From positions 2,418,001 to 2,482,000 of the forward strand of contig CAJSYZ010000011.1 in the NCBI GenBank assembly GCA_910574455.1: a stretch of 64,000 bases of DNA, given 5' to 3'. The translations under genes were made by a program, and so were the position numbers. Positions 48,241-58,445 of this stretch are shown piece after piece. The notes under the pieces were generated by a model that was not told the origin of the DNA, made no database searches, and saw only the letters and a list, made by a program, of their open reading frames with translations. Source of the stretch: Trichaptum fuscoviolaceum. Its lineage: Eukaryota; Basidiomycota; Agaricomycetes; Hymenochaetales; Trichaptaceae. Numbering within the stretch: the stretch's first letter is position 1; every line of letters starts with the position of its first letter.

Positions 48241-48429
48241 CCGTAGTAAGAACTCTGGAATTTATGTTTGACAATTGTTTCAGGCGTCAGGAAGAATATG
48301 CCACTTGGGCGGAAGTCGGACAATTCTCGAAGCGCACAAGGCAAATGTGCTTGAGTCGCTCAGCCAACAACGAAAAGCATGAACATCCTTATCAGCGAAG
48401 GCGAGAGGAAAGCAGCGCGCAGCCTACAA

Positions 48430-49001
48430 TACTGGCGTACTGAATTACTGGTGTACTGATTTGTACTTACTATGACATTTGAATTGTACATGCTTGTACT
48501 TAGTCTTTACTTATGCTTGACTGACCTCCTGATGTACTGACGTACTGAGTGTGTCCTGAAAATTGGCTTATTTCAGTGTGTTCAGGCCATCAGTTGATTT
48601 CAGACAGGCATAGCAACATATCAGTAGATTAGACAGGCATAGCAACCCTTCAGTCCATTTAAGGCAGCGTCAGGACGCGTCAGTCGCCTTAAGCAAAAAG
48701 TAGTTTCCCTGATGTACTGGCGTACTGAATTACTGGTGTACTGATTTGTACTTACTATGACATTTGAATTGTACATGCTTGTACTTAGTCTTTACTTATG
48801 CTTGACTGACCTCCTGATGTACTGACGTACTGAGTGTGTCCTGAAAATTGGCTTATTTCAGTGTGTTCAGGCCATCAGTTGATTTCAGACAGGCATAGCA
48901 ACATATCAGTAGATTTCAGACAGGCATAGCAACCCTTCAGTCCATTTAAGGCAGCGTCAGGACGCGTCAGTCGCCTTAAGCAAAAAGTAGTTTCCCTGAT
49001 G
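48430..49001. repeat. 285-bp tandem duplicate of the terminal repeat family
   Basis: Two nearly identical units start TACTGGCGTACTGAATTACT at 48430 and 48715; the second differs mainly by a 2-nt insertion. Each ends GCAAAAAGTAGTTTCCCTGA followed by TG. The inner part is made of CAGT/ACTG-rich phrases (TTTCAGACAGGCATAGCAAC). The end is the inverted counterpart of the repeat at 23161. Confidence 0.9.
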
Positions 49002-49483
49002 TACTACTAGTAAGCACAAGCATGCACAGCCTGAGTTCAAGTCCAATGGTAAGTATAATATATGTTCTTTAAATTAGATATCATCCATGCTCATATACTA
49101 TCACATCACGGTCCTTCAATTTGTCGTACTTGTGAGCCACCGTCCAAACAGACACCTAATTGTCCACTTCGCGTACTAAGGGGGCGCCGTACAAGCGTAT
49201 GTGCGATCCATGACAAGGAAGTACGAGTTGGACAAGGAGCTGTCATTGCTTCGTGCGCCGCAATACATCGCACTGCAAACATAATCTTGATGTGGTTAGT
49301 CGCCTGTCTGATCCTCCACTTGCAAGGGTATTTTTCGGCAGTTGTAGCTACAGAGTAGAGCTACTGCCAATGTCCTCATAACATGTACAGACATTTCCCT
49401 GAGTCCATGTTGCAAATCTAAAGAAACCCATAAGCATTGATTATTCAGAAAGAAATCAAACAATTTACACTACAGACAATGCG
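49002..49483. other. intergenic, no gene recognised
   Basis: About 480 bp between the tandem repeat and the stop of the interrupted membrane-protein gene. Only a chance-looking plus-strand frame at 49062-49358 is present. Confidence 0.4.
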
Positions 49484-52184
49484 CTATAACGCTTCCCACA
49501 TCCCAACACCTGTGAAGACAAGCCCCAAGCTAACAAGGAAAGTGATGTACGCAGCGCCATGTTTCATTACGCTACGTAAGAGTAGGACAACGAGGATGAC
49601 ACGAATGGTGGTGAGGACAATGAATGCAGATGGAAGGGCATTCCAGTGAGAATGGATTCGTTCTATACTATGATCTCTGTCCCCCAAAGACAGAAATTCT
49701 ACAACATCTAAAGGAGGACTTGCCCTTGCATAGAGCATGACACGGGTGCACCCGTAGGTACCCGTGATCCGCGAATGCAGGTACCTGCGCAAAAAAAAGT
49801 GCTACCTGGATCCGACCTGGATCCGTGGGAAACGGATCCAGGTGCACCCGCACCCGTTACCTGCAGGTATTGCAGGTACCTGTTGGCACCTGCAGGTAGT
49901 TAGCTATATGTAAAGAGATATAATAATATAATGACTTACCAGGGTAGACAGCCTTGCATGGACCACGGCCGATTGGAAGGCGTGGGGCTGCGGCGGCAAT
50001 GGCGAAAGAAACAGTATGGGGGAAAGGAATGGGGCCACGGCGACGACGCTTTGCCAGGCATCCTTGGGCGGAGTTCACAGGCGCAGCATGTGTGCTAACC
50101 TTCGAGAGTAAAGCAGGAGTGGGCTAGGGTGCGAGTGCGTCATCGTTCGATGCCCGCTCGGAGGGCACCCTGGCTTGGGCGAATGTGGATGGGCGAGGAG
50201 AGGGTGAGGAGGCCGCGTGTCCTGGGCGACGGCGGTTGCGCCGGTGAAAGTTGGCTGACGACGCGTACTGCTTGTGAGACGGCATCATGAGAGCAGACGA
50301 CAGTGGAATGCTGCGGTTGCCGGACGAGCAGCATGTCGAGGGCGACAAGCGGTGGAGATTAGCATGAGAGGGAAATGAAAAGGTGAAGAAGACATACTGC
50401 AAAGTATCAGCAAGCCTTTGTCTGACCAATTCCACCCAAGATTCTAGCCTGATCATCGCCAAGTTGGTGCTGGCATCGAATGATGGGACCGTCTTGCACA
50501 CGCGCGCTGCGTCAACGGCGCCCTCCGTATGTAGTGCAAACACACCGCGACCATAGAGCGAGATGTCGAGCTTGTAGAGGTTGGGACATACGACGACTGC
50601 GCGTGCAAAGGAAGTATAATATGATCTGGATGGTTGCAGTTGAGTGTGATGCACACCGGCAGGCGTGCAACGGTATCACCGAGCTCGCGCCCTCGTTCCG
50701 TCTCGCGGTCAACCGCGAGGGCGAAGGACTTGCGGGCAGTCTCTGAGCGCAGAGAGACGCGACGGACGCGTAAGCGCTGACAGCGCACAGCCGGCGCGGA
50801 AGCGGTCATGGCGCGCGACGTCGTTGTCGTAGTAGGCGGCTTCGGGGATCTCGAAAAGTATGGTTCATGTCGAGTAGAATGTATAAAAGTAATGGTACAT
50901 CGTTGCGTTCGTCGCACTCATGACGAGTGCACGTGACTGCGCAGGTACTCGTGAGTACCTGCGCAGGTACCTGGGTAAAAAAAAGTCATACCTGGATCCG
51001 CAGGTAGCCGTGGGAAACAGGTACCTGCGTGCGGGTGACCCGTAACCGCAGGTTTCTTGGCACAGGTACCTACAGGTACCTACGGGTGACTCGCACCCGT
51101 GTCATGCTCTACCCTTGCACGAGATTGATCACTCAGGTGAGCAAAACCGAGAATCAAAGTGATCCCAAGGCTCAGCAGAACACTGTTAATCCGCTGAACA
51201 ACAGCGATAGATAGTACTGGTACTTGGTCTCCATAGGCCATTTGAAGGCGAAGGTATCTTTCAAGTGATTTGCGCGCTTTGACACCGTGACGTGCCATCG
51301 ACATTGAGGCATTCGAGTCCTCGCCGTTTGTTACCTCTCCGCCCATGACTCTAGAGATAGAGGTATCTTCGAGGTCCAAATCATCAACATCGGGCATGTT
51401 CACTCGACTCAACACAACATTTTCGAGTGAACCTCCATCATCCGATACCGGGAGTCCACGTTCAGCCATATCCAGTCCCGAGTCCAAAACTGATTCGACG
51501 CTGGAATATAACGCAAGATGATCGTAGTCTTCCCCGATTGCCGTACACACTTCAGCCAATGACCACCCAAGGGCCAGGAACCAGAGTATGCCGAACGTAC
51601 GATCATGGACGTGCATCTGCCCTTCGCCATGTTTCCCAGGATGTGGACTATCACAGACAGGAGACGAGTGGATGTTGAGTATGTAAAAAGATGTAAGCCG
51701 CAGAACCTCTTGCAATGTCACCAAAAAAGCAGCGAGAATGTATCGTGCCCACAAAGCCACCCAATGTTGAACATGTCGCCTTTCTTGCACGTTTGAGAAA
51801 AAAAGTATCGTATAGGAGCTTGAATATATAAGGGGGAATGTTCGAGCACGAAGGCAGTGTGAAAAACACCAAAGCGATGCACCTAGAAGGACACTTCTCA
51901 TTGATTCCGAGAGCGAAGGAGATTGATGCAATTTGTGAGGCCAGATGACTGCTGGCATTGATGCAAGCACGACGAAGAAGAGGAGGGATGTGAGAGGGAC
52001 CAATACATATAGTTTTTTGGTGCGCAAAAATGCCTCGACTACAAAAATGCATATAATGCAATTAGTCTATACTGATCCGAAATCGAGAATTTTGTAGACA
52101 AAGACCTCTCAGCGTTTCTTCATCGTTGTCCTTAATGTCTCCGTCGCCAAGCCCTTCTTGATCTCCCTCTGCAGTCTCGCCCAT
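49484..52184 (-). pseudogene. gene H: multi-pass membrane protein split by a hAT-like insertion
   Basis: Exon 1 is 52184-52106 (MGETAEGDQEGLGDGDIKDN) and exon 2 begins at 52038 with a hydrophobic run (KLYVLVPLTSLLFFVVLASM). Further hydrophobic segments lie near YILAAFLVTLQEVLRLTSFY, FGILWFLALGWSLAEV, INSVLLSLGITLILGFAHL and the C-terminal AYITFLVSLGLVFTGVGMWE. The family looks like a conserved fungal membrane protein of unknown role. A 1,381-bp element interrupts exon 2 after 51112. Counting 52038-51112 plus 49722-49484 with exon 1 gives 1,245 nt, exactly 415 codons, so the empty site would be an intact 414-residue frame. The read-through product ends 11 codons into the element, losing the last TM region. 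Confidence 0.8.
49731..51111. mobile_element. hAT-like non-autonomous element inserted in gene H
   Basis: Termini are inverted TAGAGCATGACACGGGTGC, and the flanks carry a perfect 8-bp duplication CCCTTGCA at 49723-49730 and 51112-51119, the hAT signature. Sub-terminal regions repeat GGTACCTGC/GCAGGTACC and GGATCC words in both orientations. The GC-rich interior has overlapping frames (50124-50917) with no transposase-like motif, so it is probably mobilised in trans. Confidence 0.85.
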
Positions 52185-52299
52185 CGTGCTCGCAGGCGGT
52201 GATCCACCAACTCGCTTTGTGCACCAGGGGTTTGTGGGTTGGCAATGGAGCCATAGTTTTTGACCGAGAGCAAGTCGTCGGCGTTCGATGCGTGCTGCA

Positions 52300-52560
52300 A
52301 TGGTAAGCCGCTGGCACTGCCAGTGGCGTTCATGATAGCTTCAAGTTGAAAGTGAATCACTTCAAATTCAAGTTGAACGCGTCCGAGTCAGGCTGTGGCA
52401 CTGGTGGCAGTGACCGTGACGTGACTCCGAGTCCGTGCCAACTTGAATGCCAGTGACTGCAACCGCCGTGACACTGGCATCACTGGCATGCCGGTGTCCA
52501 CTACTAGTAGTACTATTACTAGTACTACTACTAGTACTTATCTATGTACTACTAGTAGTA
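52300..52560. repeat. palindromic-word cluster upstream of gene H
   Basis: Contains GCCACTGGCAGTGCCAGC (minus-strand sense), TTCAACTTGAA-type words, GACTCCGAGTCC near 52420, CACTGGCATCACTGGCATG near 52475 and an ACTAGTAGTACTATTACTAG tract to 52560. It sits 120-380 bp upstream of the gene H start, in its probable promoter. Confidence 0.6.
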
Positions 52561-54719
52561 TGTAAATCCAGCACAAATGAACTTAATTCCAACATCTTTC
52601 TCACGTCATCGTGCAAAGCAGCGGAGATTTAGGTCGAAGCAGTGATAATCAGCCACTCGTCGTGTGCATGGTAGGTCACAGGACACCTTGACTTTCAAAC
52701 ATAAGAGCCAGGCAGGAGTGTCAAAGAGCAGAATGTCCAGGAGTGGTGGTCGTCATTGCAGTCTTTGGTGGAGTCTTTGCGCGAGAGCGGGACTCGTGAG
52801 CGCGAGAACGAGTGCGCTTAATGGGCGACCTTGACAATGACGAGACTGAGCTTGGCCTAGGCCCAGTCTGTCTAGTCAAACCTTGCAGCATTAGATCTGG
52901 CCTAGATCTGCCGCTGATGAGGAAATGCATGGCCTGGGCAATTCCCCCAGCAGGACTGTGCACGGTCCTGCTGTTGACAAGGCACCACAGGGAGTGGGTG
53001 AGAGGGTCGATTGACTGGTCGCTGCTTGGATTCCATTGCTAGACCGAGACTCTTGAGACCTCAGGACGGGGTGGCTCTACTCTTGATGACTTCTTCGGTA
53101 CTCTGCTTTCTTGGCTGCTGAGAACTGCTGGAATGGGTCCCTTTCGATCACTGTTATGAGGAGTTAGGATGACAGCGCGTAACAAAAGACAGGTGCACCT
53201 ACAATTTCGAAGAGGGGCAGCAAGTAGTAAATGTCGTGCATCACGGGACTTGACACAACGCTCGCCAGGATCTTGTCACTGGCAAGCAAGGGTGTGTTTG
53301 ACGCTAGCCCAACAGGTCGCATGTATCGTAGGTCGCTGACAGGCGAATATCAGAAACCCGAGGAACTGTCGTGACGGGCGCGGTAGCGGATGATTAACGA
53401 GGTTGCTCAGTGGACGCAAGCTTGGGTGCATCGGTATCTGCACCAGGATGGTTGTTGAAGGCTAGATGACAAACTTCCTAGACTGAGGGTGAGATAGGTA
53501 ACAAGCAAATAAGAGTGTAAATGCTCACAATTTCAGAAGTGGTCTGCCACTTAACAGATTGGACTCAGGATCGGACCCAGGACTATGGGTGGCTACTTCC
53601 TACACTGCGTCTGATAGTTAGAATGTTATTCAAGAACAGTAGAAGAATAAACTAACGTTTTCGGAAGGGGGACTGCCGTCTAAACTAATGGACCCGTGGC
53701 GTACACTAACTCTCAGGTTTAGTATGTGATCGAAGGTCGAAGAAAAGTACTGCTTACGATGTATTAAAAAGCCTCTACTATACTGGCAATGGGAGCAAAC
53801 AATGCCAACTCTAATTGCCCCGCGAATCAGTATCCTTAGGAGTCGTGACGGAGTACATGCTGGCGTGGCGGAGCGTACATTGATGAGTGACACATCGATG
53901 GAGGGTTGTCCCGGGTGCATCAGAAGCAACACCCCGTGCGCAGAGGAGGCGAATCAGTCGACGAGTAGCACAAAAACTTGGCGGACGTTTTGGGGGTTGG
54001 GGTGCTTGAATAGCGATAACTGGGCTGGTCCGGCCACTGATCGGGTGGCATGCGCGGTGAAAACAGGTGTCGAGGAACAGGTGTTCTTCTATTGAGGTTC
54101 AAAGGTTGAATGTAAGGTAGTGTCGAGCAGACACCACGCGAGTCAAGATAGTGACGAAGCAGAGAGCCTGAATGGCTAGAACGCAATAGGCGAAGTATAA
54201 GCGGAGTTGGAGTGGTTGGAGAGCTGTAAATTGCTGATGAGTTTGTCATTGCGAAGTTCCTTGGGAGTGATGCGACGTGAGCAAAGAGAAAGGGGAGAAT
54301 ATGCAGCACACACCATGTCAGGTTACCCGGACGCTGGCATCCCAAGCAATGGCAAGTACTAGCACTTGGCTCGGTAGCTAGTAATATCACTGACATATGG
54401 GGTTGTCCTTCGGATGACTTCTCATTGGACGAATAAAGATCTCCAAAACAATAAGAAAGAGTTCAGAGGGTATGATCAAAGTGAGGTATCATGAGGGTAT
54501 CATAAGGCGCAGTGTTGCTGGAGAAATAGGGGAGCGCATACAGTTACAGGAATGGTTGTTGATACAATATGTCGGTGGTAGTGTTGATACAGTGGCGCTC
54601 GGTTGGGGGAAACTGCCTTGGAAAGGCGTCCTGGGTGTGTAAATAAAACAAATGATTGAGTGAGAAAGAAGCGAGGAATAAAGAAAGCCGGGTTCATTGC
54701 GCCACTGTGATCGGGAAAA
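52561..54719. other. no recognisable gene
   Basis: About 2.2 kb. On the minus strand three similar exon-like ends occur near 53210, 53530 and 53660 (each a GAAA-N-T or GAAAAC before a GTRRG-like donor), hinting at a multi-exon gene of low complexity, but I could not assemble it. Frames at 53802-54396 have no known domain. Confidence 0.3.
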
Positions 54720-56077
54720 GGTGGGGAAAGCGTCCCGCGTCCTTAATGTGACGTAGGACTAGTTCGAGCCTGGGTTGATCACAATGTGAGAGGTTTATTG
54801 TTGAGTGACGTTCAGAGTGCTCGGTTCAGCGTAGGATCGGCACGTAAAGAAGTAGTGGACCGTCTTGGCACTTGGAACAGAGCGGAGAGTCAGTGCACCG
54901 AGCGCAAGCTAAGAGGGCATTAAGGGGTGCGTGGCCTGTGTGATAATTGCACACTCGTTCCGACTCCGGTCCTTCAAGTTGTAGATGCCGCGGACTGCTC
55001 GGCGGGATGGTGCAGTATAGTCAACGGCGCCTAAGCTCCTCCAGCTCTTAGACTTGAGCCACACCGTCTTCCAGCGCAGGGAGGATTGGTGTTTCCAGTC
55101 CGCAATAAGCCCGGCCGAGCTGGTGGGTATGCTTTTAGTGAATCATATGAGGTGTCCGGTATGACTCGACTCGGGAAATTGTGCCGCAACTTTGGCTTCC
55201 AAGTCCACTTGCTCGTTAGCGGCCATGTCTTCGTAGCCCGGGACCCAGTGAATGGTGATAGACAGAGTGGTTCGTTGCTGCTGAATTCGCCGGAGTCCTG
55301 TCCAGAACGTTCTGAGTGAGTGTTGGCCCGGTTGCGCCTTGGGTATGTGGATGGCTGTGATTGCTGCTTGGAAATTGAGAAACAGGGAGACTTGCGTGGC
55401 TCGAGGCGTGGCCCGGATGAAGTCAAGGCTTAGAAGGGCCCTGCATACCTCTGCTTCATATACGGTGTGGTCGCGGGCGGACCCAAGGTGCAGTCGGCGT
55501 ACGTTCGGGGGTTTGTCTATCAGATGCGTTACGCGTGAACCTGGCAAAGAAAGAAAAGAAAAAAAGGAAGAAAAAAAAGGTATTAGAACGCAAGGGCTAT
55601 GGTGAGAAGAAGAAAAAGAAAGAGATAGAATTTGAGTGTATGTGCCTTCTTGCACCTGTCCTCCCCGTATATCGCCCTCCTTCCCCCCTTTCCTGCCTCG
55701 GACGCCAGTTCCTGTGCCTAATTTATCCATACGCTCCTCTTAGTAGGGGGCTCTTGTCTTTCCTCCTTCCGCGATTGCCGCCGCCCCTATGCCCCTTTAT
55801 ACCCTGAACCATCCGTGAACATACACAGTGATCCCTTCGTGATTGCTGCTTCTGCTTCATTATTTGCCTCTGCTCTGGATTTGCAACGCGAGTCTAGAGA
55901 GAGGTTGAAGCAGGGCTCCGGCCTTGGAGGGACCAAATTGTCTCGACGGGTCCTGAAGCTCCGGTAACGCGCTCTGCTGCACTTTATAAGCTCTGCAGAA
56001 TGGCAAATGGAACTGCGAGGTTGACACTGCGGAATGATGGCGGGGATTTTGGGACCATACATGGGGACAAGGGGCAT
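54720..56077 (-). pseudogene. LINE-type retrotransposon 3' fragment (RNase H plus zinc-binding tail)
   Basis: A degenerate piece of a non-LTR retrotransposon polyprotein. The RNase H start MFTDGSGYKG (first catalytic Asp) lies near 55800. After about 200 bp of pyrimidine-rich, intron-like sequence the domain resumes as LGSARDHTVYEAEVCRALLS (catalytic Glu), then FLNFQAAITAI, where the usual Asp is absent, and ITIHWVPGYEDMAANEQVDL (His/Asp region). Downstream, YHTGHAPLNALLACARCTDS and CSKCQ form the typical post-RNase-H zinc-binding tail, with a frameshift afterwards. No reverse transcriptase is present in the window, so this is a truncated dead copy. Confidence 0.75.
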
Positions 56078-58445
56078 GCGACATACACCGCGAGCGCTAC
56101 ATTACTGATCCACTGGCAATCACTGGCACTGCCAGTGTCCAGGGGTCGCCAACTTCAAGTTCAGGTTGAATCAGCAATGAATTTGACGGTGAATGGCCGG
56201 AGGCGCTGCCTTGTACAATCGGACCATCACATCTCTCCTTGAAGGTTTGGAACTGTGCCGATTAATCCATCGACCTACTGATGTCTTTTAATGGCTACAT
56301 GAGCTTTTCGATGTTGTGAAAAGATGGATCCAGTACTAGAGTGCAATATCTCCGCTGTTCATCAACTTTGGGCGCAAACATCGTTTGAACGTGTCTTCGT
56401 AGATGGATTCAAAGGACCGGAAAGGCTAGGTCCATGGGTTCATCCAAAGACGCAATGCTCGCCGACTAGCAGTTTGAATTTTCGCGGAGTGCAAACATAT
56501 AGGAATCTATGTGCAGCGGTGAACTATGGCTGAGTTCATGGAGGACTCGGAAATGAAGCGAAGCATACCATGATCATGATGTGCAACAAATTATGTCCGC
56601 GATCTAGGGCATCTAGATTACCCAGTAGACCAGCAACTTCACAGTTTGCGCAGATGTCCACAGACTCGCAGATAGTAGCGCAATGGAACCTTGTACCAAC
56701 AATAACCATGAAGCAGCTGTTATTGGATTGGTTAGCTAGTGCGGTATCTCGATATTAGTGCATGATGTACTGTGCGCATTTTATTCCTTGGTGACAGTGC
56801 TGAAGTTCAGCTTGATAGTGGGTCAAGAGTAGAACAGAACATGTGCAATGCAAATATTGTTCTTCTGTTCTATGAGTAAGTCAGCAAATGGTCTTTGCCG
56901 ACCTTGAGCCCATCAACAAATATCTTAAACCGTACATTGCCTGCTCTTCCTCTCTCAACCAGCGAGAAGCCCTGTTACCCATCGTCTTCCTCTTTATCCT
57001 ATTTTCTGCAGCTCTTGCATTCCGTGTCGTCCAGTACTCTAGCTTCATCCACGTCATCGAACCTTTCCTGGGAATTTGAGCTCTGCAATTTGCATAGAGA
57101 GTGCTAGTGTTGATCATGCAGCCTAACTGACGTTAATGACGAGCCTTCATCACCGGAAGATGTGCACAGGACGCTCAACCAACTCACTGGACGGCCCGCG
57201 CCGAGGCATAAAGGCAACTTTAGGCACTGATGCGTATCTCGAGAAGGTTTGGAGCACGTCAGGTTGGACCGATGCCGGATAGCTTCAGCGCTTTACCATG
57301 TCACTTTTTCAACTCACTTTTCTCCTTTCTGACACAGAGCAGGACAAATCAGCTGAATGTACAATCATTAGCTTCTGACTAACTTCACCGAGACTTTATC
57401 AGTTTTATAATCTGAGCGCTTTACAATGTCACTTTGTACTCACTTTACTCCTTTATGATGTAGAGTAGGACATTCAAGCTGCATGTATGATCTGTAGCTC
57501 CTCACTGACTTTGTAGAGGAACTACAAGTGTGTTTCCTGTATGACCTTTATCCTTTGTCAATCCTGTTATAGGTATGAAACTGTCACTACTCCTTCATCA
57601 TTGTAACTGACAATACTTCACTCTATTAGTGCCGTACATAAGATTCACGCCTCTCTTGCTATCTTATTAAAACCTGAGCCACCACTTTGAATCAGAAGTG
57701 AATCAGAACCAGACCCGTCAGGGATGAGCTTATCGCAGTAAAGGATGCAGGTGTGCGGTGGTTTGGTGGAGGGTATGCAAGTGGTCGGACATGCTCAGAT
57801 CGCGTTCAGTTACTCGACTGTTAGCTCATGCTCTGTAAGACATGTCAAAGCTGTTGCTTGGAAGAGAATTGAAGAAACGTACCACCTAGTATACTGTAGG
57901 AGTGCAGCCCTGCAACTTTGACTTCCCGCTCAAGTTTCCCTGTTTCCCATTACTTATGATGCCAGTGTCCCGAGAGCTAAACGTCGCTGAATTATATTTA
58001 AGTCTGATGTGATCGGAAGAGTTAAGGGGCAGGGGACTTACTACCACTGGCATTCCTGTTGAAATGCCCTTCAAGTTCGGGCTCACAAGACGAGTGAAGG
58101 CGGATGATGAGACCACCGTAGTCATTACAAGTTGCAACTTGAATATCCACAACTTGAAGAATAGATGCGCAACTTGAAGCTGAAAAATGGAAGGGATTAT
58201 TGGGAAGCTGAACATCAGACTGGGAGCGAATTCTGGCAGTCTGTCAGTGGGCTCAGGTTGGCACTGATGGCTGCCACTGCCACTGGCACTCAGGCTCAGG
58301 CTGGCAGCCTGAGTGGAGTCCCACGCGCTCAGCACTCAGGCTGCGCATCTTAAGTGTTAGACTTTCGAAGCATTATTTGCCGTCAAAGAACACATAGATG
58401 TATTGATCTAGAACATATGCTACTTTGTAACATAAATTGAGACTA
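56078..58445. other. repeat-rich intergenic, no gene recognised
   Basis: Word clusters occur at 56110-56170 (CACTGGCAATCACTGGCACT, then AACTTCAAGTTCAGGTTGAA) and 58260-58345 (CCACTGCCACTGGCACT, GGCAGCCTGAG). A diverged tandem repeat lies at 57287-57530. A kinase-like or other protein signature was not found on either strand. Confidence 0.35.
57287..57530. repeat. diverged about 128-bp tandem duplication
   Basis: AGCGCTTTACCATGTCACTT at 57287 reappears as AGCGCTTTACAATGTCACTT at 57415, with matching CTCACTT and CTCCTTT phrases and CTGACTAACTT/CTGACTTTG further on. About three quarters of positions agree by eye. Confidence 0.65.

Noticed and set aside
23979..49001. Starship-like giant element
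   Set aside because: I found no tyrosine-recombinase captain gene at either edge, and Starships are described from Pezizomycotina; the visible transposase is of Plavaka type.
48430..49001. CRISPR-like or satellite array
   Set aside because: Only two long units without spacers; this is a tandem duplication of a repeat end in a eukaryotic genome.
50124..50917. Minus-strand frames inside the hAT-like element (up to 176 residues) as a transposase
   Set aside because: No hAT dimerisation or RNase H-like motif, frames overlap in all phases because of high GC content.
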